NCBI GenBank assembly: GCA_964547985.1
Contig: CAZJPV010000058.1
Location: forward strand, 1 to 11,948
DNA: 11,948 nt
Reading direction: 5' to 3'
Source: JAPLJU01 sp964547985
Lineage (GTDB): Bacteria; Desulfobacterota; Syntrophia; Syntrophales; UBA2192
In this document: positions 1 through 7,216 of the stretch, in pieces
Layout of the letters: every line of letters begins with the position of its first letter
Numbering within the stretch: the stretch's first letter is position 1
Translations under genes and position numbers: made by a program
The notes under the pieces: model-generated
The model's input: only the letters and a program-made list of their open reading frames with translations
Told to the model about the DNA's origin: nothing
The model's database searches: none

Positions 1-155
1 TTTTCATCCACAAATTTTTTATCAGGAAATGTCTGCAAGAAACAGGCATATCTAATAATTGCGGAAGGGAGGTGAGGAAAAAAATCATAGAGGGGTATAA
101 GTGCTTATCCATTCATAACCCTGTTTCATATTAACTGAGAAAAAAGGAGGAAGTT

Positions 156-1373
156 ATGGCTGGAGATTTGAAACCTCGTTGGGGGCAACCCGCAACCGGA
201 ATCATCTCTAATGTGGTATTTTTACTTATTGCATGGTTAACATGGTACATTTTCGCTGATCCAAGGGGGCCCGTTGGATGGTTCCCTTATCCCTTTGTCA
301 TGTTCCTTGCAATTATGATTCTGGTTGGCCTGTGGCAGATGATGTTCTTAGGGCACTGGCCTTTCCAGAACATGCATCAGCCCGCGCGCGGTATTACAGA
401 AACCATTGTCAACTTAATTCTTACCTGGTTTGTCATCGATGTTGTTTTTTACCGTATCCTGGGGATAGGGTTCAATTTCCTGAGTTGGTACGGTCTTGAA
501 GCCGTGGGTCAAAAGGGTTTTTTGGCCCAGGCGGCTATTGTCGGTTTCGTTCTGATGGGGTTCTACCTCTATCCCGTTGTCACCATCTTTTTCGGGAAAT
601 GGCCCATCCGGCCGAGTGATCTTAAACAGCCGGCCGCAGGTTGGGCAGAGATTGGATGGGCATCCATGTTCGAGCTGTTCGGCTACGTCATTCTCGTCGT
701 CCCGTTTTTTGGTCTCGCTCTGAAGGGGTCTCCTGCGCTGAGCCTGCCCTGGTGGACAAACATTGCAGGAACGCCTCATCTTCACTGGGTCTTCGGCTGG
801 TGGGAATGGGCAATCATCATTCTCTTCATGTTCCCGAATGTCTGGCGCATGAAACCATTCGGACTGATCAAAATTGCCCAGCCGGCTAAAGGTTTTATCT
901 ATATGGGATTGAGCTTTATCGGCGCGTACATCCTCGCGCTGATATGCATCAATATCATCCCCATGTGGGTGCCCCAACACCTCTATGAGGAGATCATGGC
1001 GGCAAAGGGCGCGTCAGAGTGGAACAGGTTCCTGTGGCTGCACTCCGCCGAGATCGCCGGTTTTACCCTGATTCCCTTCCTGGCCTGGCATCACTATTTT
1101 GATGACCGTTGCGGCATCAAAGACGTGGACAGCTGGGCGGCCTTCTGGGTCCGCACGTTCGGGGTTCTGGTCTTTACCGTGATACTCTACTGGATTTACT
1201 ACTACGGGAATTTCGGTCACTGGGCACTTGGAAACCATCACATGCCGGTGGATGACCTCGGCCACAGGTTCTATCACGGAGAATCACTGATATGGAACTT
1301 CTGGTGGATCATTCCTCTTCTGTGGAACGAGTGGTTCTTCCATAAGTGGCCATTCTATGTTCATGCACATTAG
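156..1373 (+). CDS. Polytopic Trp/His-rich membrane protein with QPAxG internal repeats, function unknown
   Basis: This 405-aa protein is an integral membrane protein with about ten hydrophobic segments (roughly residues 17-33, 45-66, 83-104, 122-146, 164-188, 211-230, 246-268, 296-312, 329-350, 378-395). I do not recognise its family. It shows internal repetition: QPATG at 11, QPARG at 75, QPAAG at 158 and QPAKG at 242. Each opens a pair of hydrophobic segments that tends to close with a WPF/WPI/KPF triplet (68-70, 149-151, 233-235); a final WPF sits at 398-400. Tryptophan is very abundant, and histidines cluster at 208/210, 312-313, 361-362, 370 and 374, which could bind metal or haem, though that is speculation. 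The start is supported by AGGAGG a few bases upstream. The gene stands alone, followed by a strong terminator. A transporter or a membrane electron-carrier subunit are both possible; neither is shown. Confidence 0.9.
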   Translation: MAGDLKPRWGQPATGIISNVVFLLIAWLTWYIFADPRGPVGWFPYPFVMFLAIMILVGLWQMMFLGHWPFQNMHQPARGITETIVNLILTWFVIDVVFYRILGIGFNFLSWYGLEAVGQKGFLAQAAIVGFVLMGFYLYPVVTIFFGKWPIRPSDLKQPAAGWAEIGWASMFELFGYVILVVPFFGLALKGSPALSLPWWTNIAGTPHLHWVFGWWEWAIIILFMFPNVWRMKPFGLIKIAQPAKGFIYMGLSFIGAYILALICINIIPMWVPQHLYEEIMAAKGASEWNRFLWLHSAEIAGFTLIPFLAWHHYFDDRCGIKDVDSWAAFWVRTFGVLVFTVILYWIYYYGNFGHWALGNHHMPVDDLGHRFYHGESLIWNFWWIIPLLWNEWFFHKWPFYVHAH

Positions 1374-1446
1374 TGCTGACGAGATGGTTGATTGTTGACA
1401 AATGCTTAAGATGAGTTGCGAATAACCTGTTTTTTCTCCGGTTGTG

Positions 1447-1486
1447 TAAGGCAGGGCTTGTTTACAAGCCCTGCCTTATCACTTTT
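1447..1486 (+). terminator. Rho-independent terminator after the membrane protein gene
   Basis: A perfect 14-bp stem (1447-1460 pairing with 1465-1478) with a TTTA loop is followed by TCAC and a T-run at 1482-1486. It lies 73 bases past the stop codon at 1373 and is the obvious transcription end for that gene. The rest of the 1374-1690 gap has only a weak CCCCC/GGGGG hairpin (1553-1557 with 1568-1572) and the ribosome binding site of the next gene. Confidence 0.85.
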
Positions 1487-1690
1487 TACGCCACACTTCC
1501 GAGGATGACACAGGATGAATGACCCCACCTGCAAGATGGAACATTTTAAATACCCCCTTTTCATTGTGGGGGAGGTTTAGGGTTCGCCCGTTGCCTTCCC
1601 GAAATGCATTGTAAGGAAAGTTGCTATTTGATATTGGAAAGAAACTGCACGATGATCGGTCTACCCATTTAGACGAAAGGAAGCGGAAAG

Positions 1691-1990
1691 ATGGCAAGAA
1701 AAAGACGTTCCCAACCGCTGGACGGGGCGAGCGTGCAGAGCGCAGTTGCTCAACCATCTGCCTCTCTTGAGAAATCTCCGACACCGAGACAGCTTATCTT
1801 CAATATGGTCTTGTCTGTTTTAGGTCTCTTTGTAGCAGCCTTCATGTTTTCCCTGGGAGTGATCTGGACAAACAATGGGAGCATGTTGGCCGGCATTGGT
1901 TTGATCGCCGCCGGGCTGTTCATTTTTTGGCGTGGGGGTCAAAGGCTGTCCTGGACCTGTGCCGAGATCAAGATGCAGCGACAGAAATGA
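1691..1990 (+). CDS. Small two-helix membrane protein, hypothetical
   Basis: This 99-aa protein has a basic, polar N-terminus (KRR at 4-6, a Ser/Pro/Gln-rich stretch to about 33), two hydrophobic segments at about 36-58 and 62-81 joined by a short NNGS turn, and a polar, basic C-terminal tail. That architecture suggests a small inner-membrane protein with both termini on the cytoplasmic side by the positive-inside rule. I recognise no family or catalytic motif. The ATG has an AGGA-containing purine stretch about nine bases upstream, which supports translation. It has its own 5' gap of about 200 bases after the preceding terminator and no clear terminator of its own; the next structured element downstream is the repeat beginning at 2022. 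It could be a real orphan gene, with modest confidence because the only support is composition, start context and hydrophobicity. Confidence 0.6.
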   Translation: MARKRRSQPLDGASVQSAVAQPSASLEKSPTPRQLIFNMVLSVLGLFVAAFMFSLGVIWTNNGSMLAGIGLIAAGLFIFWRGGQRLSWTCAEIKMQRQK

Positions 1991-2021
1991 TTCGTCATCG
2001 CTCGAGCGTTAGCTAATCTGC

Positions 2022-2056
2022 GGGGGTCACCTATAAAAAACGGTCAATCTCGAAGT
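2022..2056 (+). repeat. Left copy of a ~36-bp repeat (GGGGGTCACCT end), inverted copy at 11896-11932
   Basis: Reading rightward: GGGGGTCACCT (2022-2032), one variable base, TAAAAAA (2034-2040), CG, GTCAATC (2043-2049), two variable bases, GAAGT (2052-2056). The reverse complement of 11896-11932 has the same blocks in the same order, with GACT in place of CG. The two copies face inward. A 10-bp palindrome (CGCTCGAGCG, 1999-2008) lies just outside this copy. I see no transposase between the copies and no clear target duplication outside them (flanks TAATCTGC and ATATCTAC), so this may be an insertion-sequence end, a miniature element or a dispersed repeat. Confidence 0.7.
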
Positions 2057-2301
2057 GGTGTCATCCTGTAAATGCTGTATCGAGGTCTTTTGAGAAGGAC
2101 CAATCAGTCACCTGTCCGTGGTCGAAGACGGCCATTGTTTCAAACACGAATTCACGGTGAGAATGCAAGGCGCTTTTTCCTGGCGTGTTTCACCCCTAAA
2201 CCAATGAGCGGCTGTGGATGGCTTAAAAACCTGGTGGAACACCCTATTTTGAGGACTCCCCACACCACCGGTAACCGGGGTTCGAATCCGATCAAGATAA
2301 G
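2057..2301. other. Gene-free stretch with a tRNA T-loop-like scrap
   Basis: No reading frame here looks like a protein with recognisable domains; a frame opening at 2072 is rich in Pro/Arg/Ser, crosses the terminator and is judged spurious. Near 2280 the sequence GGTTCGAATCC matches the consensus of a tRNA T-loop, but the flanking stem pairs for only about two base pairs, there is no D-arm or anticodon arm upstream and no CCA end. It sits directly before a terminator, as a tRNA 3' end often does, so it may be a decayed tRNA end or chance. Confidence 0.3.
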
Positions 2302-2331
2302 AAAGCCGCCCGACACAACGGGCGGCTTTTT
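2302..2331. terminator. Strong stem-loop terminator, likely bidirectional
   Basis: A perfect 11-bp stem (AAAGCCGCCCG at 2302-2312 with its complement at 2319-2329) encloses the loop ACACAA, with a T-run at 2327-2331 on the plus strand. On the minus strand the stem is followed by TTTCTTAT, so it could also end the long leftward operon, whose last stop codon is at 2437. No obvious plus-strand gene feeds into it. Confidence 0.8.
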
Positions 2332-2436
2332 CTATCAGTGGCCTTTCCCACGCTCACCACCTGTTACCGACCACGGTCTCAAGAAACCGCCGCTTCCATC
2401 TCTGTGCATGTTTGTCTGCCTGGGTCCGCCTTCCCT

Positions 2437-3015
2437 TCAGGTCCCGGACTGCTCGATTTCTATGTCCTGGCTCAGCAGTTCGTCTGCGTACTGACCGATT
2501 TTTTCCGTCATCTTCTTGGAGAAATAAGCGAAGACGGGAGCCGTTGCAAATGAGAGCCAGCGGCCGACACTCCTCTGGACGACAGCGGAGCCAATCCGGG
2601 TACCGATGGCGCCTGCGATTTTCTGCGCTGCCTGGGTGCTCAGGGCCTTGATGATCATCCGGCTGCCGATCTTCTGCGCCAGAATGCGCCCGGCCGTCAC
2701 ACCCAGGGCGCTTGCAAATATACAGAGGATGAGCGCGCGGTTCACTTTGCCGAGTTTATCGTGATACTTTGATATCTTGAAGATGAGGTCCATCTGGATT
2801 TTGGTGACGGCGGCAAGTTCCGGAAGGATCGTTGCCATCCCGAAAGGCCCCGGCATCACGCCCGAGGCGAAACTGATTGAAAAAGCCTTGTTCGATGCGA
2901 ACTCGGTCATATCCTTTGGCGCACCGTCCACCTGCACCCGATCCGGGTCAGGCGTAAAATTCATCATCGCATCCACGAACCATTTTTCGAAACTGAAATC
3001 GGTCTCCGTCTTCAT
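2437..3015 (-). CDS. EcsC-like protein, function unknown
   Basis: The frame is open from 3120, but the best start is the ATG at 3015, which has GGAGG six bases upstream; this gives 192 aa and removes a 46-bp overlap with the preceding ribonuclease gene. Residues about 45-90 (SFASGVMPGPFGMATILPEL followed by a helix of alternating hydrophobic and charged residues) resemble the glycine/proline-rich helical segment of the EcsC family, bacterial proteins of unclear role often linked to membrane or secretion functions. Two further hydrophobic/Gly-Ala-rich helices follow at about 93-113 and 127-147, then an amphipathic region and an acidic C-terminus. It is the last gene of the leftward run, 58 bases after the ribonuclease gene and about 105 bases before the terminator. 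The family call rests on pattern memory only. Confidence 0.65.
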   Translation of the reverse strand: MKTETDFSFEKWFVDAMMNFTPDPDRVQVDGAPKDMTEFASNKAFSISFASGVMPGPFGMATILPELAAVTKIQMDLIFKISKYHDKLGKVNRALILCIFASALGVTAGRILAQKIGSRMIIKALSTQAAQKIAGAIGTRIGSAVVQRSVGRWLSFATAPVFAYFSKKMTEKIGQYADELLSQDIEIEQSGT

Positions 3016-3073
3016 TTCCAGCCTCCATTTCATCCGCACGGCACACGCGCCGTCGGTCAGAAAAACATATCCA

Positions 3074-4567
3074 TCATTTGTTCTTTCGGAAATCGATGAA
3101 GCCCTGCTCCACATCGACACGGATCAACTGAACGCGAAGCCGGTCACCCACGTCAACCCCTTTAAATCCCTCCACGAGCCTCCCCTCGATCGGTAGCCCG
3201 TCGATCCGGACCCACGTTCCCTTGGGTGCCGCTCCCGTGACGATGGCATCGAAGTGTTCCCCGATCCTCGACGACAGAACGAGGGCCGCCGCTGATTTTC
3301 TGACGAGCCTTTCCACCTTGTTCGCATCGTCCTCCTTGCGGGTGACGCGAAGGGCAAGGCCTGTCAGTTCGTCCCCGTTATACGGGATCGGCAACCCGTC
3401 CAAGGCAGCCTTGAGAAGGCGCTGCGTCACGAGGTCGGCGAACCGCCGGTTGGGTGCCGTGGAGTGCGTGTAGCATTTTACGGCAAGTCCGAAATGCCCC
3501 TGCGAGGGTTCCCCCGGGAAATTGGCTTCATACTCACCCGGGCCGATCAGCTTGATAATGGTCTGGGAAAGATCATGGAAATGGGCGGGATCGGCAATCC
3601 TGCGCTGCATGAGAAACTGTTCAAGCGCCTTCGAATCGGGTGATGCGGGCAGAGCGTATTCGTATCCGGAGGCCACCTCCATAATGCGCTCCCAGCGCTT
3701 CGGCTGACGGACGACGCGTCTCACCGAGGGAAATCCCTTCGATTCCAGGTAGCAGGCGGTCACCTCGTTGGCCGCGATCATGAAATCTTCGATCAGCTCC
3801 TTGGCCCGGTTCTTCCTCTCCGCCCTGAGCTCACGAACCTCCTCGCCGACGAACACGGGCCGCGCCTCCACCGTATCCAAGCGAAGCGCACCGCGGGCAT
3901 AACGCTGCTGCCGGAGTCGCTGCGCCGTCCGGTCCTGGAGGTGGAGGTTTTGATCCAGGCCCGGTACGGACATGATGCCGCGCGGTATCTGTCCCCTGCC
4001 CTCCAGCCAGGCAGCAACAGTGCTGTAGGAGAGTTTCGCATGATTCCGCACCAGGGCCCGGTAGATGTCCGACACCTCACAGGCTCCGTCTCTGCCGACG
4101 ACCATCTCGACGACGACGGCGGTTCTATCCTCCCGGTCATTGAGCGAGGTCAGATCGGTGGAAAGCCGTTCGGGGAGCATGTAGAATACCTGTGCCGCGG
4201 TGTAAATGGAGGTCGTGTTGTGGCAGGCGTGACCGTCGATGGCGCCGCCTTTTATGATCGCCGCGTCCACATCGGCGACGGCGATCAGGATTTTCACAAT
4301 GCCTTTTTTCACCGCCTGGGCGACGGTCAGCTGATCCAGGTCTCTCGATTCCTCATTGTCGATGGAACACCAGGGAAGCTTACGGAGATCCCTGAACCCG
4401 TCAGTCGAAGGATCCGGTGCAGCCTGGATGCCGTCTAATTCGCTGATGGCCTCATAGGAAAAATCGGCAAGGAACCCCCTGTCGATCATCGCAAGGCGCG
4501 CGATCCGCTGCAGGAGGGCACGGTGATGGCCCGAATATCTCTTACTCAAGCTACTCCTGCCTTTCAT
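3074..4567 (-). CDS. RNB-domain exoribonuclease (RNase II/R superfamily, short form)
   Basis: This 497-aa protein has the RNB catalytic domain of RNase II/RNase R enzymes, which degrade RNA processively from the 3' end with divalent metal. The active-site signature reads SIDNEESRDLDQL at 68-80: aspartates 70, 76 and 78 match three of the four metal-binding Asp of RNase II, while the fourth position is Gln79. A second hallmark, HSTAPNRRFADLVTQR (368-383), matches the conserved arginine motif near the RNA 3' end. Residues about 436-494 look like the C-terminal OB-fold (S1-like) domain. The N-terminal cold-shock domains of full RNase R (about 800 aa) are missing. The start at 4567 lies 24 bases after the flavoprotein stop; its ribosome binding site is weak and an ATG at 4489 is the alternative, but family members usually extend upstream of it. 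Confidence 0.9.
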   Translation of the reverse strand: MKGRSSLSKRYSGHHRALLQRIARLAMIDRGFLADFSYEAISELDGIQAAPDPSTDGFRDLRKLPWCSIDNEESRDLDQLTVAQAVKKGIVKILIAVADVDAAIIKGGAIDGHACHNTTSIYTAAQVFYMLPERLSTDLTSLNDREDRTAVVVEMVVGRDGACEVSDIYRALVRNHAKLSYSTVAAWLEGRGQIPRGIMSVPGLDQNLHLQDRTAQRLRQQRYARGALRLDTVEARPVFVGEEVRELRAERKNRAKELIEDFMIAANEVTACYLESKGFPSVRRVVRQPKRWERIMEVASGYEYALPASPDSKALEQFLMQRRIADPAHFHDLSQTIIKLIGPGEYEANFPGEPSQGHFGLAVKCYTHSTAPNRRFADLVTQRLLKAALDGLPIPYNGDELTGLALRVTRKEDDANKVERLVRKSAAALVLSSRIGEHFDAIVTGAAPKGTWVRIDGLPIEGRLVEGFKGVDVGDRLRVQLIRVDVEQGFIDFRKNK

Positions 4568-4591
4568 TCGGATTCAGACGGCCGAGGCGCC

Positions 4592-5170
4592 TCAGCCCTT
4601 ATCACCCGCAAGCGTTCTTCCCAACTCTTTTGCTTCCCGCACGAGGGCCCTGTTGGATTTGATTTCGCCGGGCTCCATGGCACTGCCGTACACCATCCCC
4701 ACGATTTTTGCGCCTATATAGCTATAGGCGTCCTGGAAGGTGCGCAGAGCGTTGACGCACCCCGAATCAAAGGGGTCCTCACCGCCATAGGACATGGCAA
4801 TGGCGATCCGCTTGCCCTCGAAAGGATCCTTTCCATAGGCCGGAAAGGCCAGGCAACGATCCATCCAGAGCTTTATCTGGGCCGAGAAGGTGAACCAGTA
4901 GACAGGGCTGGCAAGCACCCACGCGTCGGCCTCCCGCATCGCCCGATAGAGAGGCTGCATGTCATCGTCGATCGAGCAGCCCTTGCTTTTCGGTTTCTGG
5001 CAGGCATAGCAGGCCGTGCAGGGTGAAATTTTCAGACCGTGGAGGAAGACAGTCTTTACGCTCGCCCCTTTCGACTTCGCACCTTCTGCAATCTTTCCCG
5101 CCAGGATGGCGCTGTTTCCTTTCCTTCTCGGACTTCCCAGCAAAACGAGTACTTTTTTTTCTTTTTTCAT
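4592..5170 (-). CDS. Iron-sulfur flavoprotein, NADPH-dependent FMN reductase family
   Basis: This 192-aa flavodoxin-fold protein begins with a beta strand and the FMN phosphate loop GSPRRKGNS (12-20). It then carries a compact cysteine motif CTACYACQKPKSKGC (51-65; Cys51, 54, 57, 65), which matches the CX2CX2CXnC pattern that holds a [4Fe-4S] cluster in archaeal and bacterial iron-sulfur flavoproteins (Isf). ASPVYWFTFSAQIKLWMDR (87-105) is the second FMN-contacting loop and helix typical of the family. Proteins of this kind shuttle electrons between ferredoxin or NAD(P)H and other acceptors. The start overlaps the upstream stop by four bases (ATGA) and has AGGAG nine bases upstream, so it is translationally coupled. 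In an operon with an ATP-driven acyl-CoA dehydratase/reductase it may supply or relay low-potential electrons; that role is inference. Confidence 0.9.
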   Translation of the reverse strand: MKKEKKVLVLLGSPRRKGNSAILAGKIAEGAKSKGASVKTVFLHGLKISPCTACYACQKPKSKGCSIDDDMQPLYRAMREADAWVLASPVYWFTFSAQIKLWMDRCLAFPAYGKDPFEGKRIAIAMSYGGEDPFDSGCVNALRTFQDAYSYIGAKIVGMVYGSAMEPGEIKSNRALVREAKELGRTLAGDKG

Positions 5171-5478
5171 TTTGATCTACTCCTGACAGAGTATTTGCCC
5201 TTCCGAGACTTCTTCTCAAGCGCCCTCCCTGCCTGCTGCTCCAGCCTCTTGAGTCGAGTGTAATAATCCGGAAATTCATTGAGATGCGCCAGGGCGATTT
5301 TCCCCGTCAGGATGGGCTCATCACTGGTTACGTTCGTCAGAGCGTCCCTTTTCCCGTGCTCCAGCTCGACATCCATACCCATCCTGAACTGCTCGACATC
5401 GTACTCGATCCAGTCGATCCCCAGGGTTTCCCCAACTTTTTTTGCTTCTTTCGCCGTAAAACGTCTTTTCGTGGCCAT
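5167..5478 (-). CDS. DUF5661 family protein
   Basis: This 103-aa soluble protein matches what I recall of the DUF5661 family. Its core reads EQFRMGMDVELEHG (29-42) and GKIALAHLNEFPDYYTRL (59-76), a His/Asp/Glu-rich helical block that is highly conserved among homologues; the histidines at 41 and 65 with nearby acids could form a metal site, which is inference. The N-terminus (KRRFTAKEAKKVGETLGIDW) is the usual lead-in, and the tail from about 84 is basic and probably disordered. No function is established. The start has a strong AAAAGGAGG ribosome binding site a few bases upstream. The gene begins 12 bases after the DUF169 stop and overlaps the flavoprotein start by four bases, so it is tightly coupled to both. 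Confidence 0.85.
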   Translation of the reverse strand: MATKRRFTAKEAKKVGETLGIDWIEYDVEQFRMGMDVELEHGKRDALTNVTSDEPILTGKIALAHLNEFPDYYTRLKRLEQQAGRALEKKSRKGKYSVRSRSK

Positions 5479-5490
5479 GAGACCTCCTTT

Positions 5491-6291
5491 TCACTTTTTC
5501 GCTGAAGGGAGCTGGTCCGTCATCTCGAGATACTCGAGATAGACGGGGGGAATGCCGGCGCATGGGTCCATTTGGGGCCCGTAGAACGTAATCGGGTACC
5601 GGACACCCCTCTTCGAGAGTTCCACAAGGTTACGCCGGAGTTTCTCCAGCATGGCACCCGGGACAGCCATGACCATTTCGTCATCCTGTGCGGAGGCGAA
5701 TCTCCTTTCGCCGAAACAGGGTATGCTCACGGCCGGTTTCCGGCTGAGGTAGCACTGAGCGATGGCATCGGAACAGGAAGATTCCCCCACGCAGTAGAAG
5801 ACGAACCGCTCGTAATCTTCGAACTGAAGGGCGTTGATCATCAGGATGATCTGCGCCGGGTTGGCGTAGAAAAGCACGAAATCCGGTTCGAAAAGGCCTG
5901 TCGTCGCAGGTCCCATGAGAAGGGCTTCGTATTTTCCCAAGGGGATGCGGGGAATGGCATCTTCAAATTTTTTGGCGTCTTCCCTCGTCCTGCACCAGGC
6001 CACGCTTCGGAGGGTGCCGTCCTTGAGTTTCGGCGGCGCGTCAAGAAACCCCAGGACGTTCGAACAGATGGGCATGAGTTCCGCGCCCGTCGTACCGAAG
6101 GTCCAGCCGAAGGTGCGGGCCATGGTGATGAGCTGGCAGGCGGTGCTGTATTTCTTGGGACGACGCACCTTCTCAACTTTTCCGAGGTCCCCTTTGCTCG
6201 TAAGGAACCTGAACCCGACGGGCAATGTCTTCAGCCGCAGATGACTTTCGATGTCTTTCACAATGGCGCTACTCACATTTTGTTCTTTCAT
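5491..6291 (-). CDS. DUF169 family protein, cysteine-rich
   Basis: This 266-aa protein resembles DUF169 (COG2043), an uncharacterised family common in archaea and anaerobic bacteria. Typical features are the early PVGFRF strand (24-29), the ACQLITMAR segment (51-59) and the TGAELMPICSNVLGF stretch (68-82). It contains eight cysteines (52, 76, 100, 167, 173, 180, 192, 244), several in conserved-looking contexts such as CVGESSCSDAIAQC (167-180), which suggests a bound cluster or metal, although none is proven. The frame is open back to an ATG at 6345, but I chose the ATG at 6291 because the extra 18 residues are unlike the family and a GGGAG lies upstream, at a longish spacing. It follows the activator gene by 58 bases. 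It may be a redox or cofactor-binding partner of the dehydratase; that is inference from context. Confidence 0.85.
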   Translation of the reverse strand: MKEQNVSSAIVKDIESHLRLKTLPVGFRFLTSKGDLGKVEKVRRPKKYSTACQLITMARTFGWTFGTTGAELMPICSNVLGFLDAPPKLKDGTLRSVAWCRTREDAKKFEDAIPRIPLGKYEALLMGPATTGLFEPDFVLFYANPAQIILMINALQFEDYERFVFYCVGESSCSDAIAQCYLSRKPAVSIPCFGERRFASAQDDEMVMAVPGAMLEKLRRNLVELSKRGVRYPITFYGPQMDPCAGIPPVYLEYLEMTDQLPSAKK

Positions 6292-6349
6292 GACTTTTTC
6301 TGCTCCCTTCTCATGGTTTTTCGACGGATGACAGATCCACCGCATCTTT

Positions 6350-7120
6350 TTACTTCAATCCTTCGGCCAGGACGGCGGCGCCGATGGCGCCGTTGACCTG
6401 CGCGTATTCCGAGACCCGGATGGTCATCCCGAGTTTTTTTTCCAGGGCCTTTACGACACCCATGTTTTTTGCCACGCCTCCCGTCATGACCACGGGCGGA
6501 ACCATACCCACGCGGTTCGCCATGGCCGCCACCCTCGCTGCGATGGATTCATGTATGCCGGCAATGATGTTTTCACGGTGCTCACCTCTGGATATGAGAG
6601 AAATGACCTCCGACTCGGCAAAGACCGTGCAGAGGCTGCTGATCCTCGAAGGACTCCCGGCCTTGAGCGACAGGTTGCCAAATACCTCGAGATCCACTTC
6701 CAGGGCCCTGGCCATGACCTCCAGAAACCGGCCCGTACCGGCGGCGCACTTGTCATTCATGGCAAAATTTTTCACTTTTCCCTTTTCATCAATGACGATC
6801 ACTTTACTGTCCTGCCCGCCGATATCGATGATGGACCGAACTCCGTTGTCCAGGTAGTGCGCCCCCACGCCATGACAGGTAATCTCCGTTACGGCTTTGT
6901 CCACAAACTTGACACTGTTCCTGCCGTACCCGGTCGAAATCACCCGCCTGACAGCCGATCGCTCGAGCCCCAGCTCTTTTAAAAGCTCTTCGAAAACGGC
7001 CTGCCCTGCAGCCTCCGCATGGTATCCGGTAAAGATGAGACGGGTTCCCAGGAGCTTCCCGTTCGAGAGAACGGCCGCCTTTGTGGAAATGGATCCTATG
7101 TCGATACCGGCTGTGATCAT
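6350..7120 (-). CDS. ATP-dependent activator of 2-hydroxyacyl-CoA dehydratase / benzoyl-CoA reductase type (HgdC/BcrA/D/BadF/G family)
   Basis: This 256-aa protein is an ASKHA-fold ATPase of the BadF/BadG/BcrA/BcrD family. Counting from the ATG at 7120, the phosphate-1 loop is GIDIGSISTK (5-14), phosphate-2 is DIGGQDSK (99-106), and the adenosine motif is MTGGVAKN (212-219). Two cysteines, in NDKCAAGTGRF (Cys125) and SSLCTVFAESEV (Cys164), match the pair that in HgdC holds one [4Fe-4S] cluster at the interface of a homodimer. The enzyme hydrolyses ATP to inject an electron into the partner subunits. The frame also has a GTG at 7132; neither start has a clear ribosome binding site, but family members normally begin at this MITAG-like strand. 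Size and the single copy point to a homodimeric activator, as in dehydratases, rather than the BcrA/BcrD pair. The gene follows the larger catalytic subunit after an 88-base spacer of heptad repeats. Confidence 0.93.
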   Translation of the reverse strand: MITAGIDIGSISTKAAVLSNGKLLGTRLIFTGYHAEAAGQAVFEELLKELGLERSAVRRVISTGYGRNSVKFVDKAVTEITCHGVGAHYLDNGVRSIIDIGGQDSKVIVIDEKGKVKNFAMNDKCAAGTGRFLEVMARALEVDLEVFGNLSLKAGSPSRISSLCTVFAESEVISLISRGEHRENIIAGIHESIAARVAAMANRVGMVPPVVMTGGVAKNMGVVKALEKKLGMTIRVSEYAQVNGAIGAAVLAEGLK

Positions 7121-7125
7121 ATTCA

Positions 7126-7216
7126 GGGTCACGGGTTAAGGGTACCGGGTACCGCGTTCAGGGCTTAGGGCCTTTGTCGCTTATTCACCACTCTTCACTC
7201 TCCACTCATCACTGTT
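7126..7216. repeat. Heptad-period repeat spacer between activator and subunit genes
   Basis: The spacer is built on a 7-base period over 13 consecutive units. The first half is GGGNNNN-like on the plus strand (GGGTCAC at 7126, GGGTACC at 7140 and 7147, GGGCTTA at 7161); the second half changes to CACTCNN-like (CACTCTT at 7189, CACTCTC at 7196, CACTCAT at 7203). It runs into the last codons of the upstream subunit gene. It lies inside the transcribed region of the operon. Confidence 0.75.

Noticed and set aside
2210..2300. A complete tRNA gene
   Set aside because: Only a T-loop-like motif is present; no D-arm, anticodon arm, acceptor stem or CCA can be folded around it.
2072..2494. 140-aa plus-strand open frame
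   Set aside because: Pro/Arg/Ser-rich composition, no ribosome binding site of note, runs through the strong terminator at 2302-2331 and into the antisense of the EcsC-like gene.
3016..3120. Longer 227-aa start for the EcsC-like protein
   Set aside because: It would overlap the ribonuclease gene, lacks a ribosome binding site, and the ATG at 3015 has GGAGG at ideal spacing.
7188..7215. CRISPR-like array
   Set aside because: Repeat units are 7 bases with no spacers of regular length and no cas genes; it is a simple tandem heptad tract.
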